Shown here: positions 1 through 7,770 of the stretch, one piece after another
How positions within the stretch are numbered: the stretch's first letter is position 1
Layout of the letters: each line of letters opens with the position of its first letter
Assembly: GCF_000485595.1 (NCBI RefSeq)
Contig: NW_014577076.1
Location: 55,159 to 81,932, forward strand
Direction: 5' to 3'
DNA: 26,774 nt
Source of the DNA: Priapulus caudatus
Lineage: Eukaryota > Priapulida > Priapulimorpha > Priapulimorphida > Priapulidae
Notes under the pieces: generated by a model
Database searches by the model: none
What the model was told of the DNA's origin: nothing
What the model saw: only the letters and a program-made list of their open reading frames with translations
Program-made: the position numbers and the translations under genes

Positions 1-549
1 TGAACGACGAACATGCGGTTGTCGAAGACAAGATCTCAGGGGAGGTCCATCCACGTGTCCTGTGGAGCGCGAATTGGCGGATCTCCAATCACGTCATCAT
101 CATCGTCTCGATGATCTCTCGGCGGATAAGCTGCGGTATCGGCTTGAAGAACGCTGTGTTCCGTGTGATGCGCTTATTCTCGTTCGACGCGGTTATCATA
201 GAGCCTTTACGACTCTCCACAGTCAGCGGTTTAGGATCGAAGTGCGGAGACAACTTATGGTACGTTGCTGTTGACTAAGACGGTGTCTCCTGGCTGGATC
301 TCATTTCCTTTGCATTCCGTCTGTTGTCAGCGTATTCCTTCATCCTTTCTTTCTGGTGAGCATCTCTCTCCTTGATCTTCTGTCGAATATCTGGCATTCA
401 GGCAACACTCTGGCTGGTAGCTGTGGTAGTTCACTTGTAGTGGTTACACGAAAACGTCTACCATACAGCGTTCGGCTGGCGGAACTCCAGTAGTGGCATG
501 TGGCGTCGCGCGGTATTGTCTTAGGAAACGGAAAAGTTCCTGTTTCCAA
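1..549 (-). pseudogene. pol, integrase C-terminal domain and tail, copy 1 (many frameshifts, cut by window edge)
   Basis: The minus-strand frame 549-340 carries LYGRRFRVTTTSELPQLPA, the join between integrase core and C-terminal region. It is unbroken here but broken in copy 2. Below 400 the frame shifts repeatedly: one-base gaps relative to copy 2 lie near 393, 306, 275, 256, 118 and 62. The nucleotide sequence is otherwise the same as the integrase C-terminal domain read openly in copy 2 at 14858-15325. The stop codon and 3' UTR lie outside the window. Confidence 0.8.
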
Positions 550-887
550 TTCTTTCCTTCAAGATTCGCGATGCGTACGATTTCAGCAGAGTGTCCATGA
601 ACCTTTCACACCACCATTGGCTTGAGGCCACAATGGGGTGACTTTCCGATGTTTGAATCCAGGTCAGCTGCGAAGCTTGCGAAATCTTGACCTTGGAACG
701 GAGGTCCATTGTCGGACTTGACGACTTCAGGTATTCCCTGGCGTGAGAAAATACCATCGAGCTTTGGTATGACAGTCTTTGCAGCAGTGGACGAGACTAT
801 TTCGATCTTCCGGAAGCGACTATAGTCATCAGTTACAACAAGTAGCATCTCGCTTGATGGTAGAGGTCCATTGAAGTCCACAGACAC
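521..887 (-). pseudogene. pol, integrase catalytic core, copy 1 (frameshifted)
   Basis: The first catalytic aspartate (VDFNGPLP) and second (KSDNGPPF) lie in the frame 887-606. The catalytic glutamate (ERFMDTLL) lies in another frame (757-521). The frame opens at a GTG, so it has no true start and is an internal part of pol. Comparison with the intact core at 15348-15842 shows that the breaks come from single missing bases, for example near 598-607 and 660. The protein would insert element cDNA into the genome. The substituted positions are almost nil, so the domain would be normal if the indels are artefacts. Confidence 0.88.
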
Positions 888-888
888 T

Positions 889-2094
889 TCAGCCCAAGGT
901 TCGGCTGGAGCGGTGACATGATGAGAGGGTTCTGGCGTGTTCGGCCTTCCGAGTTACAGCTTGACATGGAATGCAGCGAGCAATCATGTCTTCCACCATT
1001 CGATCAATCCCTGGAAACCAAACTTTCTCTCGCAGTAGGGCTTTCGTACGTACGATTCCCTGGTGTCCGATATGAGCGAGTTGTACTACCCTGTCGCACA
1101 AAGATTCGGGTACTACGATTCTGGTTCCACGGAGTATGATACCATCACTGCTTGCGAATTCGTCCCGTATCTTCCTGTACGGTTGTAGGTCTGCATCATT
1201 CCACTTTCCATCTCGTAAGCTTCTAACTTTGACGAGTACAGGATCAGCGGATGTGGCTTCAGCGATGCTTTCGATAGACATAGACTTTGGGACTGCATTC
1301 TCGGCTACAAAGTTGATGTACTCTTCAGCTTCAGAAACTGTAGGCGGCTTTCCAACAGGATGGCGACTGATAAAATCAGCTGGGTTTTGTTCATCTCGGC
1401 CTGGCCGATACTTGAGCGTGTAGTCGTACGGCATAAGTCTGAGACGCCAACGTTCCATTCGAGCAGATGCTTGCTGTAACGCTGAAGATTCCGAGTAATG
1501 GTTTGTGATCAGTGTAGATGACAAACTTTGCTCGTATAAGTACAAGTGATAATGTTCCACTGCCCACACAACTGCTAGCATCTCACGTTCTGTCTGCGAG
1601 TATCTCGATTCTACGTCGGTTAACGCTCTACTGCCATAACTCACGACTCTGTTGTCCTGCGATAGGATTGCTCCGAGACCCTTAGGACTGGCGTCAACGC
1701 GGCGAGCTCGGTGTCCTTTCTTGGATCGAAATACGTAACTACTGATGCTCCCTTTGAGGGCTTCTTTCAACCTAGTGAGAGCAGTCTCTTGTTCTTCACC
1801 CCATGTCCATTCGACGTCGTTGTGCGTTAGCTTTCTCAGAGGACCGGTGATTGATGCGTATCCTTCAATGAAACGTGACAAGTACTGGGTCATCCCCAAT
1901 AGCGATCTGAGTTCAGTGGCATTCTGCGGCGGCGGCGCGTTGGTAACTGCATCGAGTTTTGACGGGTCAGGGTGAATTCCCTTGCTACTGAAGATATGGC
2001 CGTAGAATTTTACCTTAGGAACGCGGAAATGGCATTTGGCAAGTTGAGGCGGATCCCATTGTCTTCCAGTTTCCGGAGTGCTTCGTGAAGACAT
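889..2094 (-). pseudogene. pol, RNase H and integrase N-terminal zinc domain
   Basis: This is the longest open frame in the element (401 codons). The ATG at 2094 is accidental; true coding resumes near 2045 after the frameshift. In order it holds the reverse transcriptase tail (PDPSKLDAV, LRSLLGMTQYLSRF) and an RNase H domain. RNase H landmarks are VDASPKGLGAIL, the YSQTEREMLAVVWAVE helix and NPADFISRHP. The integrase N-terminal HHCC-type finger (HIGHQGIVRTK and RCIPCQA) follows near residues 338-378. RNase H removes the RNA strand of the hybrid; the zinc finger helps integrase assemble on LTR ends. The last ~15 codons are off-frame, so the link to the integrase core at 887 is broken by a single-base shift. 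Confidence 0.9.
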
Positions 2095-2640
2095 GCGTCA
2101 TGTTCCTGGGTATCCTTCCCTCCAACGATTACATCATCTGAAATGTTCCTACAACCTGGCAGATCGTGAAGAATGCTTGCGACTACATTCTGAAATATCT
2201 CCGGAGCGGCGTTCACTCCAAAGAAGAGACGTTTGTAACGTCGGAGTCCAACATGAGTGCTGAACGTAGTGATGTATCTACTCTCGGCGACAGTTCCAGT
2301 TGATGATATGCGTTGCTCAAGTCGAATGTGCTAAAAACTGTGCATCCATTTAAGTCAGCGATGACATCATCTATGGTAGGCATAACGTGTCTTTCGCGCT
2401 GAATCGCTTGATTCGCTGCTCGCATGTCTACACACACGCGAATGTTACCATTTTTCTTCGGAACAGGTACTATTGGACTAACCCAAGGGGTCGGCCCTTC
2501 AACGGTTTCGATAATGTCAAGTTCTTCCAAACGCTTGATCTCTTCTGCAACTTTCCCGCGTACATGAAACGGAATGCGGCGATGCTTTTGCTGTCGAGGC
2601 TGTACGGAGCATCGATGTGTAGCTTGACTTGTTGATCCTT
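2010..2640 (-). pseudogene. pol, reverse transcriptase (split by two frameshifts)
   Basis: Two adjoining minus-strand frames share the domain. The first (2530-2213) carries the TPWVSPIVPVPKKNG block, the RVCVDMRAANQAI block and FSTFDLSNAYHQLEL, which includes the first catalytic aspartate. The second (2216-2010) carries GVNAAPEIFQ and the catalytic box NISDDVIVGG, holding the other two aspartates. A further shift near 2040 leads into the next frame, where CHFRVPKVKFYGHIF completes the thumb/connection start. ISDD in place of YxDD is, from general knowledge, normal for this lineage and not itself damage. The sequence from about 2640 to 2530 is the poorly framed N-terminal part. The enzyme copies element RNA into DNA. 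Confidence 0.9.
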
Positions 2641-2695
2641 CACTTTACCATGCCTGGACCGAACAATTTCGGATACTTCTTGACGATTTCCTCCT

Positions 2696-3011
2696 TCAAA
2701 ACAGTGTCTCCGTCGATCGAGACTTGTTGCAGGTTAGATTGGCCAGCATTTGCATGATGCCCAACAGGTTTGCGTCTTGAAGCTTAGGAGGTTTGACCTT
2801 CACCTTGAAACACGAAAAAGTCTGCGGGGCAGACTTAGTGCCATACTGAATGATCGCAGTGAAAGTTCCACGAATTGCAGGTTTCATGTCACCATAGGCA
2901 TAGACAGCGGTTGACGGTGTGTCAAGTTTCACGGGACTGACCACTGATCGCGAAAATGTTGTAGACTTGGCTATCTATAACATTGACTGACGCGCCAGTA
3001 CAACCATCATA
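2696..3011 (-). pseudogene. pol, aspartic protease region and linker to reverse transcriptase (frameshifted)
   Basis: At 3011-2973 the minus strand encodes TGASVNVID, the conserved flank of a retropepsin active site. The catalytic aspartate codon just before it appears to lack one base, so upstream and downstream parts are in different frames. Downstream, 2944-2696 is open for 82 codons. It holds the VKLDTPSTAVYAYGD block and then a GIMQML stretch, typical of the protease C-terminal half and the spacer before reverse transcriptase in Mag-type elements. The enzyme would cleave the Gag-Pol polyprotein. As written it is broken. Assignment rests on the TGAS box and on its place between nucleocapsid and reverse transcriptase. 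Confidence 0.75.
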
Positions 3012-3218
3012 TCAAGAGTGAAGTTCCACGATCACCTGGATTCAGATTCTGCGGCTAATTTGACAGTGCGCGTTAGCTGTTGGCGATCACTTGCGACGTA
3101 TGCGACTTCCTTTCGAATCGAGAAGAAATATTCATCCTCAAAAGATATCAGCGAGTTGAACAGAATGAACAGAAGCCTGCGGTTTGGTCCACGAGACGTT
3201 TGATGACGCACTTGATCG

Positions 3219-3327
3219 ACATACGATAGCGAAATGTCCTACTTTCCCACATGCGGTGCAGTCTTTGTCAGTAGCTGGGCAGCGGAATCCCTTTCTGATG
3301 AGGTTGAGAGCGACCACAGAAGAAACA
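3219..3327 (-). pseudogene. gag nucleocapsid zinc-knuckle region
   Basis: On the minus strand a first cysteine cluster (CFFCGRSQPHQK) is followed by a canonical CCHC zinc knuckle, CTACGKVGHFAIVC at 3260-3219, with spacing C-x2-C-x4-H-x4-C. Such knuckles bind element RNA during packaging. The two clusters lie in different frames, with a single-base indel near 3280-3300. The region follows the capsid frame and precedes the protease, as expected. No separate start codon is expected because it is part of the Gag or Gag-Pol polyprotein. Confidence 0.85.
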
Positions 3328-3334
3328 GGTAACG

Positions 3335-4063
3335 TTACGACGTTTGTCGACCGTACTTGGATGTGGACGCCACTATCGTGATGATGCTGAGGAGTTTGGC
3401 TTCGATTGCGGCCTCGCTGCGACGAATGTCGATCTCGTGATGACGATCGGTGTTTACGCTGGTTTCCATGGCGTTCTTCAGCGTGATGACCATGGTCTGC
3501 AACGTGATGGACAGTAGCTTGACTCTGTCCGCGACTCTACCTCGCAGCTTGGGCGTCGCGATTTCCAACCCTCTGGCTGTCTTGATCATGTCGTCCAAAT
3601 CCATCTCTGTGCGAAGTGCACGGCGGCGTAAAACTTGCGATGAGCCAGCAAGTATGATCTGGTTTGCGATTTCGCGATCGGCCTCAGCGAAACCACACGT
3701 TTTCGCAAGTGCCCGGAGCCTAGTAACGTAGGCATCAACGTTTTCGTTTGCATTTTGACTGCATTGACGAAAGTTATACACTTCAAAAGCTGTGTTGGTT
3801 CTGGGCGTGAAATAATCCGTAAGGGCTTTACTGGCCTGTTTAAAAATGTCGACTTCGGCTGTAGCGGCCGGCACAGTCAGTGTATCGTAGATTTCGTCCA
3901 CTTCAGGTCCTCCATAGTGTAGGAGAAGCGCCTGCATGCGAGTAGCATCTGTGATGTCAAGCGCCGTCATTAGTCTGTTGAATCTTGCGAGCCATTTGGT
4001 CCATCTAGGCCCGATATTGCCATCAGAATTGACGTCAAACTTTGCGAATTCTGGTAAAGACAT
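3335..4063 (-). pseudogene. gag: gag, capsid part (frameshifted at its 3' end)
   Basis: An open frame of 242 codons starts with a true ATG that overlaps the primer binding site. Residues about 85-160 (VYNFRQCSQNANENVDAYV, then RLRALAK, then a D-x-E-I-x-x-Q-I-I stretch) match the retrotransposon capsid family (Retrotrans_gag). This protein forms the intracellular virus-like particle that packages element RNA. Beyond residue about 170 the reading looks off-frame: a neighbouring frame gives the histidine/arginine-rich linker expected before the nucleocapsid. The frame then stops at 3335 just before the zinc knuckles. At least one single-base indel therefore separates the capsid from the nucleocapsid. 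The indel may be a sequencing error (see findings). Confidence 0.85.
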
Positions 4064-4074
4064 CCTCGTCGCCA
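4062..4074 (-). promoter_or_regulatory. Primer binding site for tRNA-Ser(GCT)
   Basis: The minus strand reads TGGCGACGAGGAT one base inside the LTR. The leading TGG pairs with the tRNA CCA tail, and the following bases are complementary to the acceptor end of tRNA-Ser(GCT), which ends TCCTCGTCG before CCA in animals (recalled, not searched). Reverse transcription of minus-strand strong-stop DNA would start here. Its last two bases are also the A and T of the gag start codon. Confidence 0.85.
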
Positions 4075-4075
4075 G

Positions 4076-4245
4076 TGTTATGTTTATAGACTAGTTAAAG
4101 ATAGACGATTATTAGTCACAAAACATGATTTTATTGTTACTCAGTTGACACGCTTCTTGTCATGGGCGCAGCCATGTTTTCACCCTCTAGTTCCAGCTCT
4201 CACCATCCCAGTAGTCAGCGCCACTCTACTATCGTCAACACTACA
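4076..4245 (-). repeat. 5' LTR of Ty3/Gypsy copy 1 (170 bp)
   Basis: On the minus strand this segment begins TGTAGTGTTGACG and ends CATAACA, giving the TG...CA ends expected of an LTR. It lies one base from the primer binding site. The outer boundary is supported by the second copy, where the same first 28 bases (14441-14468) directly follow a polypurine tract. A 170-bp LTR is short, which suits Mag-type elements. It contains an AATAAA signal. Outside it lies a run of seven G residues (4246-4252). The target duplication cannot be tested because the other LTR is outside the window. Confidence 0.8.
4130..4135 (-). promoter_or_regulatory. AATAAA polyadenylation signal in the LTR
   Basis: The plus strand reads TTTATT, which is AATAAA on the element's coding strand. 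It sits about 55 bases before the inner end of the LTR, a usual place for the R-region poly(A) signal. It is a common hexamer, so its position inside the LTR is the main support. Confidence 0.5.
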
Positions 4246-4780
4246 GGGGGGGTTCCGGTCGTCCAGTGAGAGATACGGAGGGGGGGAATGCCGGTCACGA
4301 AGGGAGAAGTGAGAAGTAGGAAGTAATAAGTAGGAAGTAATAAGTATTTATTAGGTAACGCTTGCTATAGTCTCGCGTCACACATCTACCAACACAGCGA
4401 CAGCAGCACGTTCACTCCGAGCCAGACTCGAGTCATCATCGCGCGCGATTCGACGCGTAAGACCATCACGCCACGGTAACACGCGAACTAATAATTACTA
4501 CGTGCGATTTAAACGCCAGTGCCTATACATGACAAATAAGTTCGAATAACAGATCACTTCGCTATACTGTATAGACTGTCTAACGAGCGTCGACCTCGCG
4601 GTGGCAACCCCTGGTGTACAAAATATGCGGAAGCTTGATTCTCGGGGTGAATGCAAATTGTTGAGGAACAACCCGCGAGTGTCAGCATTACGCCGTTAGC
4701 TTAAACTGTAGTAATGCGAGTGTTTATACAAGCTCACTCACAACCTCCGATGTGTCTGCGCACACTCACTGCTCACGCTA
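4246..4780. other. Flank of copy 1; no gene seen
   Basis: Right after the LTR comes a G-run and purine-rich DNA, including the direct repeat AAGTAGGAAGTAAT at about 4313-4343. The rest is mixed-composition sequence with many CpG steps (for example around 4436-4456). I see no coding frame, RNA gene or transposon domain. Confidence 0.5.
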
Positions 4781-5055
4781 GCTACATATAATTATCACAC
4801 CATCAGTATACAGCCATCTACATCAGCTAACAACAGACGCCAGCTATATTATTACACCATCAGTATACAGCCATCAGCTAACAACACACGCCAGCTATAT
4901 TATTACACCATCAGTATACAGCCATCAGCTAACAACATACGCCAGCTATATTATTACACCATCGCATCAGTATACAGCCATCTGATCTGCATCAGCTAAT
5001 AACACACGCCAGCCATATTATTACACCATCCGTATACAGACATCAGCTAATAACA
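4781..5055. repeat. 51-bp minisatellite, about five copies
   Basis: A unit containing GCCAGCTATATTATTACACC, then CAGTATACAGCCATCAGCTA, restarts at 4839, 4890, 4941 and 5008, with a degenerate first copy from about 4781. The first two steps are exactly 51 bp. The step to 5008 is 67 bp because of an internal insertion that repeats part of the unit. The last copy decays near 5055. It has no spacer/repeat architecture and no open frame. Confidence 0.85.
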
Positions 5056-5479
5056 CACACAGAACACTGATACACTATAATGGATGTCTCAGTCTGACAT
5101 ATTCCAAACACGCTGGTAACCGTAACGTACCTATTTATTCCGACCTAGCTCTAGTAATGTACGCGCACTACGGAGAACTGATACCAATCATACCACAAAT
5201 CCCGAACACTCTAGTAATTATGCACATATATGCACGATTGATTACGGACACATTCTAAACACAGATGCACCGCCATAACCTCCGGCGTGTCTGCCTCTTT
5301 TCGCGCCGTTTTCTGCCTATTGTTTCCACTTCCTGGAACAGTCATCGCGGAGGGTACACACAAATGGTTCATTGCGGGACACCCCTCACTAGCGCCATCT
5401 CTCGTGAGATAAAACTGTAACACCCACTACAGAAACGCACGATACTAAAAGCGAATCTGCTACATATCTATCCATCTGC

Positions 5480-5480
<1 letters not shown>
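5056..5480. other. Unassigned DNA; no gene seen
   Basis: Mixed-composition sequence without domains. A short block near 5275 (AACCTCCGGCGTGTCTGCC) resembles one near 4742 (AACCTCCGATGTGTCTGC), hinting at an older local duplication. The only open frame (70 codons, minus) has no recognisable features. Confidence 0.4.
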
Positions 5481-5513
<33 letters not shown>

Positions 5514-5525
5514 CTCTCTCCCTCT
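5481..5525. repeat. TATC microsatellite grading into CT
   Basis: About eight perfect TATC units are followed by a short CT run. On the opposite strand this is GATA, the same motif as the large arrays at 6366 and 10532 but in reverse orientation. Confidence 0.9.
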
Positions 5526-6365
5526 TTATATATTAAAATATTTCAGTAGGTATAGATATAACTACTATTTCATGCTATAACGCACAAGTTCCTATTTTTA
5601 ACTTACACTTTAAAAAATCTTTTACACAAAGCCTTTGGCCCCCTACTCACAATGGGAATTTAAAATCCCCCTTCTGACATGGGCCTTAGCCCCATACCAC
5701 CCCGCCGGGCACATTGTCACCTTCGCCGTCGAGGATTTCGGACCTACCCACATTGGATTCTTAGTCCTTGTTTCGGACAATCTTTGATGCTACTATTGCA
5801 TACCTGTTCTTCACCAGTGATCAGCTAATATGCTGCAATATCCAACTTTAATGTGCGCATGTCAGTATATGTATCGCTGCTCATAGCTCTGTAATCCCTG
5901 GTTGGTGTCATACGCGCCACTCTTGCTCCGTGTCAAATTATACACAGACTGTTGATAACGTCAGCAATAAGCAGAGTATTAGTGGTGCGCGTAGGAGAGA
6001 GTGAAAGTGGAGTCATCGGCGATGCAAGCCGAAAAAAAGACATCCTGCTCTGCAAACGCAGTTATATTGTTTGCGGAATATTTCCGGCACTATACATAGA
6101 ACCCCATCGTTTTGATTATGGAAACGAAAGGCACCATGAAGAATAACGCGACGGCGAAGGGTGGCAGATCTCCGGCAAAGAAAGCTGCACACTCACAATA
6201 CTTGATGAATTCGCGGCCCTTGCTAATAATTGCCAATAGCGATCGGATCATATCACGAACTCGAGCACAGGCGGAGACACCTATACACACATGCAACTGT
6301 ATGTGGAGCGCCGCTGGTAGGCTAAGAGAAAAGAAAGGAATAGAGAGCCAATGGGGAAGAGACGG
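5526..6365. other. Unassigned DNA; no gene seen
   Basis: AT-rich at first, then a more GC-balanced stretch at 5630-5800. Short overlapping frames on both strands at 5952-6375 have no recognisable motif, no good start context and no supporting neighbour. I would not call a gene. Confidence 0.4.
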
Positions 6366-6437
6366 AGATAGCTAGATAGCTAGATAGCTAGATAAATAGA
6401 TAGATAGATAGATAGATATATAGATAGATAGATAAAC

Positions 6438-6528
<91 letters not shown>

Positions 6529-6898
6529 ATAGATAGATAGATAGATAGATAGGATAGATAGATACACTAGGATAGACTAGATAGAATAGACTAGATAGGA
6601 TAGATAGATAATAGATAGTATAGATTTAGATTAGATAGATGAGATAGATAGATAGATTAGATAGATAGCTAGATAGATAGATAATGAATAGATAGATACG
6701 AGTGATAGATAGATAGATAGTAGAGTAGTAGTATAGATCAGATAATAGATTAGATAGATTAGATAGATAGATTAGCAAGATAGATAGGTTGATAGATAGA
6801 GTAGACTAGCATAGATAGATTAAAGTAGTAGGATAGATTAGAATGATAGCATAGATATGATAGATAGGACAGCGTAGATATGATAGATTAGATATGAT
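6366..6898 (+). repeat. GATA satellite, left array (about 530 bp)
   Basis: Tandem GATA on the plus strand. It starts with GATAGCTA variants, is nearly perfect at 6436-6527, and then becomes ragged through single extra or missing bases, with few substitutions. It stops abruptly at the inverted-repeat arm that begins near 6903. Confidence 0.95.
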
Positions 6899-6902
6899 TG
6901 TC

Positions 6903-7605
6903 CAGTTTGGCAGAATATTAGCGAACAAGAAATTTTAATAGTTCAGAGTTTTTTTAGTTGATGATGTATTATATCCATGTCTGGCGCATTTTTACTTTGT
7001 TCGGCGACCAAACTGCCACACTTTGGGAACATTTTTAATTAGCTAATTTGCATAATCACAATTGGCCAAAAATACAACTTTTTAAACCTAATAGCGCTAT
7101 AGAATCATGTGAATTGATAGCTCTTTTCTATTAGGGTTAGGGGCCCAGTTTGACATCCATTTTGATGTTTACTGTTTCGCCGATTGAAGTCAGGATCAAC
7201 CTATAAAAGTTAAGGTCAGGTCACTTTGGTTAAAATTACCCTAATTTCATCTTTCAACGGTAACTTGACTGAAAAATTATGTGTGGCCATGTGAAGCGTG
7301 TATTGAGTCCCCGTTAGTGATTGTTGATGCATAGTATATGATTATTATTCATTTGGTTGATAAATTAAATAATGCTGGACCATATGGGTCAAGGTTACAA
7401 TATGGGCGTTGTCAAAATACACTTTTTAATACCATGGACTAGAAATGCATTGTGATAACACTTTTCTACACAAGTTTGACTCAAGGAATCCATTTCTGAA
7501 TGTTATTTTCGCAGTGTTTTAAGGTCACGTCTTAACCTATAAGGTCAAGCAGATCACGTTGGTGTCAACAATTGACGAAAGTTCGCCTGAATTTCCGGTT
7601 TAATA
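6903..7605 (+). repeat. Left inverted-repeat arm
   Basis: It aligns with the reverse complement of 9781-10520 nearly end to end. Matching blocks are GGGAACATTT...TTGCATAAT...GGCCAAA (7024-7070), the GACTGAAAAATTATGTG block, TGCTGGACCATATGGGTCAAGG (7374-7392 region), TGACTCAAGGAATC, and the inner ATTGACGAAAGTTCGC...TTTCCGG block (7571-7598). It is AT-rich. It is itself built of related subunits spaced about 340 bp apart. It includes AAGGTCA-type motifs common in marine invertebrate repeats. Confidence 0.85.
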
Positions 7606-7770
7606 AAGTCAAAATTTCCACCATACGGAACTGTTCCGCATATTTAATTGTGCGGGCGATGATGGGTAATAGTATGCTAATAGTAGTTATTATTATTTAT
7701 TTTTGATAAATTCCTAATAATGTATGGGCCCATATGGATCACGGTCTTGCATTGAGCGGTCAAGGAAATA
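7068..7770 (+). repeat. Tandem ~340-bp subunits in the left arm
   Basis: Segment 7068-7230 and segment 7412-7560 share the order CAAAATACA-CTTTTTAA, then TTTGAC(A)TC...CATTT, then AACCTATAA(AA)G...AAGGTCA. Segment 7320-7395 and segment 7660-7757 share AGTAT(A)TG, TTATTATT, GATAAATT, TAATG and CCATATGG. Both offsets are about 340 bp. The subunits are diverged but collinear, so the arm was built by tandem duplication, as seen in foldback-type elements. Confidence 0.65.

Larger units (their letters stand above)
1..4245 (-). mobile_element. Ty3/Gypsy LTR retrotransposon, Mag-lineage-like, copy 1 (3' end outside window)
   Basis: Reading on the minus strand from 4245 downward, the order is LTR, primer binding site, gag, CCHC zinc knuckles, protease box, reverse transcriptase, RNase H and integrase. 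The integrase after RNase H is the Ty3/Gypsy order. The reverse transcriptase catalytic box reads ISDD, not the usual YxDD, and the primer site matches tRNA-Ser(GCT). From general knowledge both are features of Mag-type elements in marine invertebrates, so the lineage is an inference. The coding frame changes at least six times through single-base indels, so no intact polyprotein is present as written. The element's 3' UTR and 3' LTR lie left of position 1. Bases 1-919 match the second copy at 14912-15842 almost perfectly apart from single-base gaps. Confidence 0.93.

Noticed and set aside
4781-5055. Regularly spaced repeats considered as a CRISPR array
   Set aside because: The whole 51-bp unit is repeated with no unique spacers, and the context is a eukaryotic genome.
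7130-7144. TTAGGGTTAGGGG considered as a second telomeric site
   Set aside because: There are only two units, not conserved in the right arm; most likely chance.
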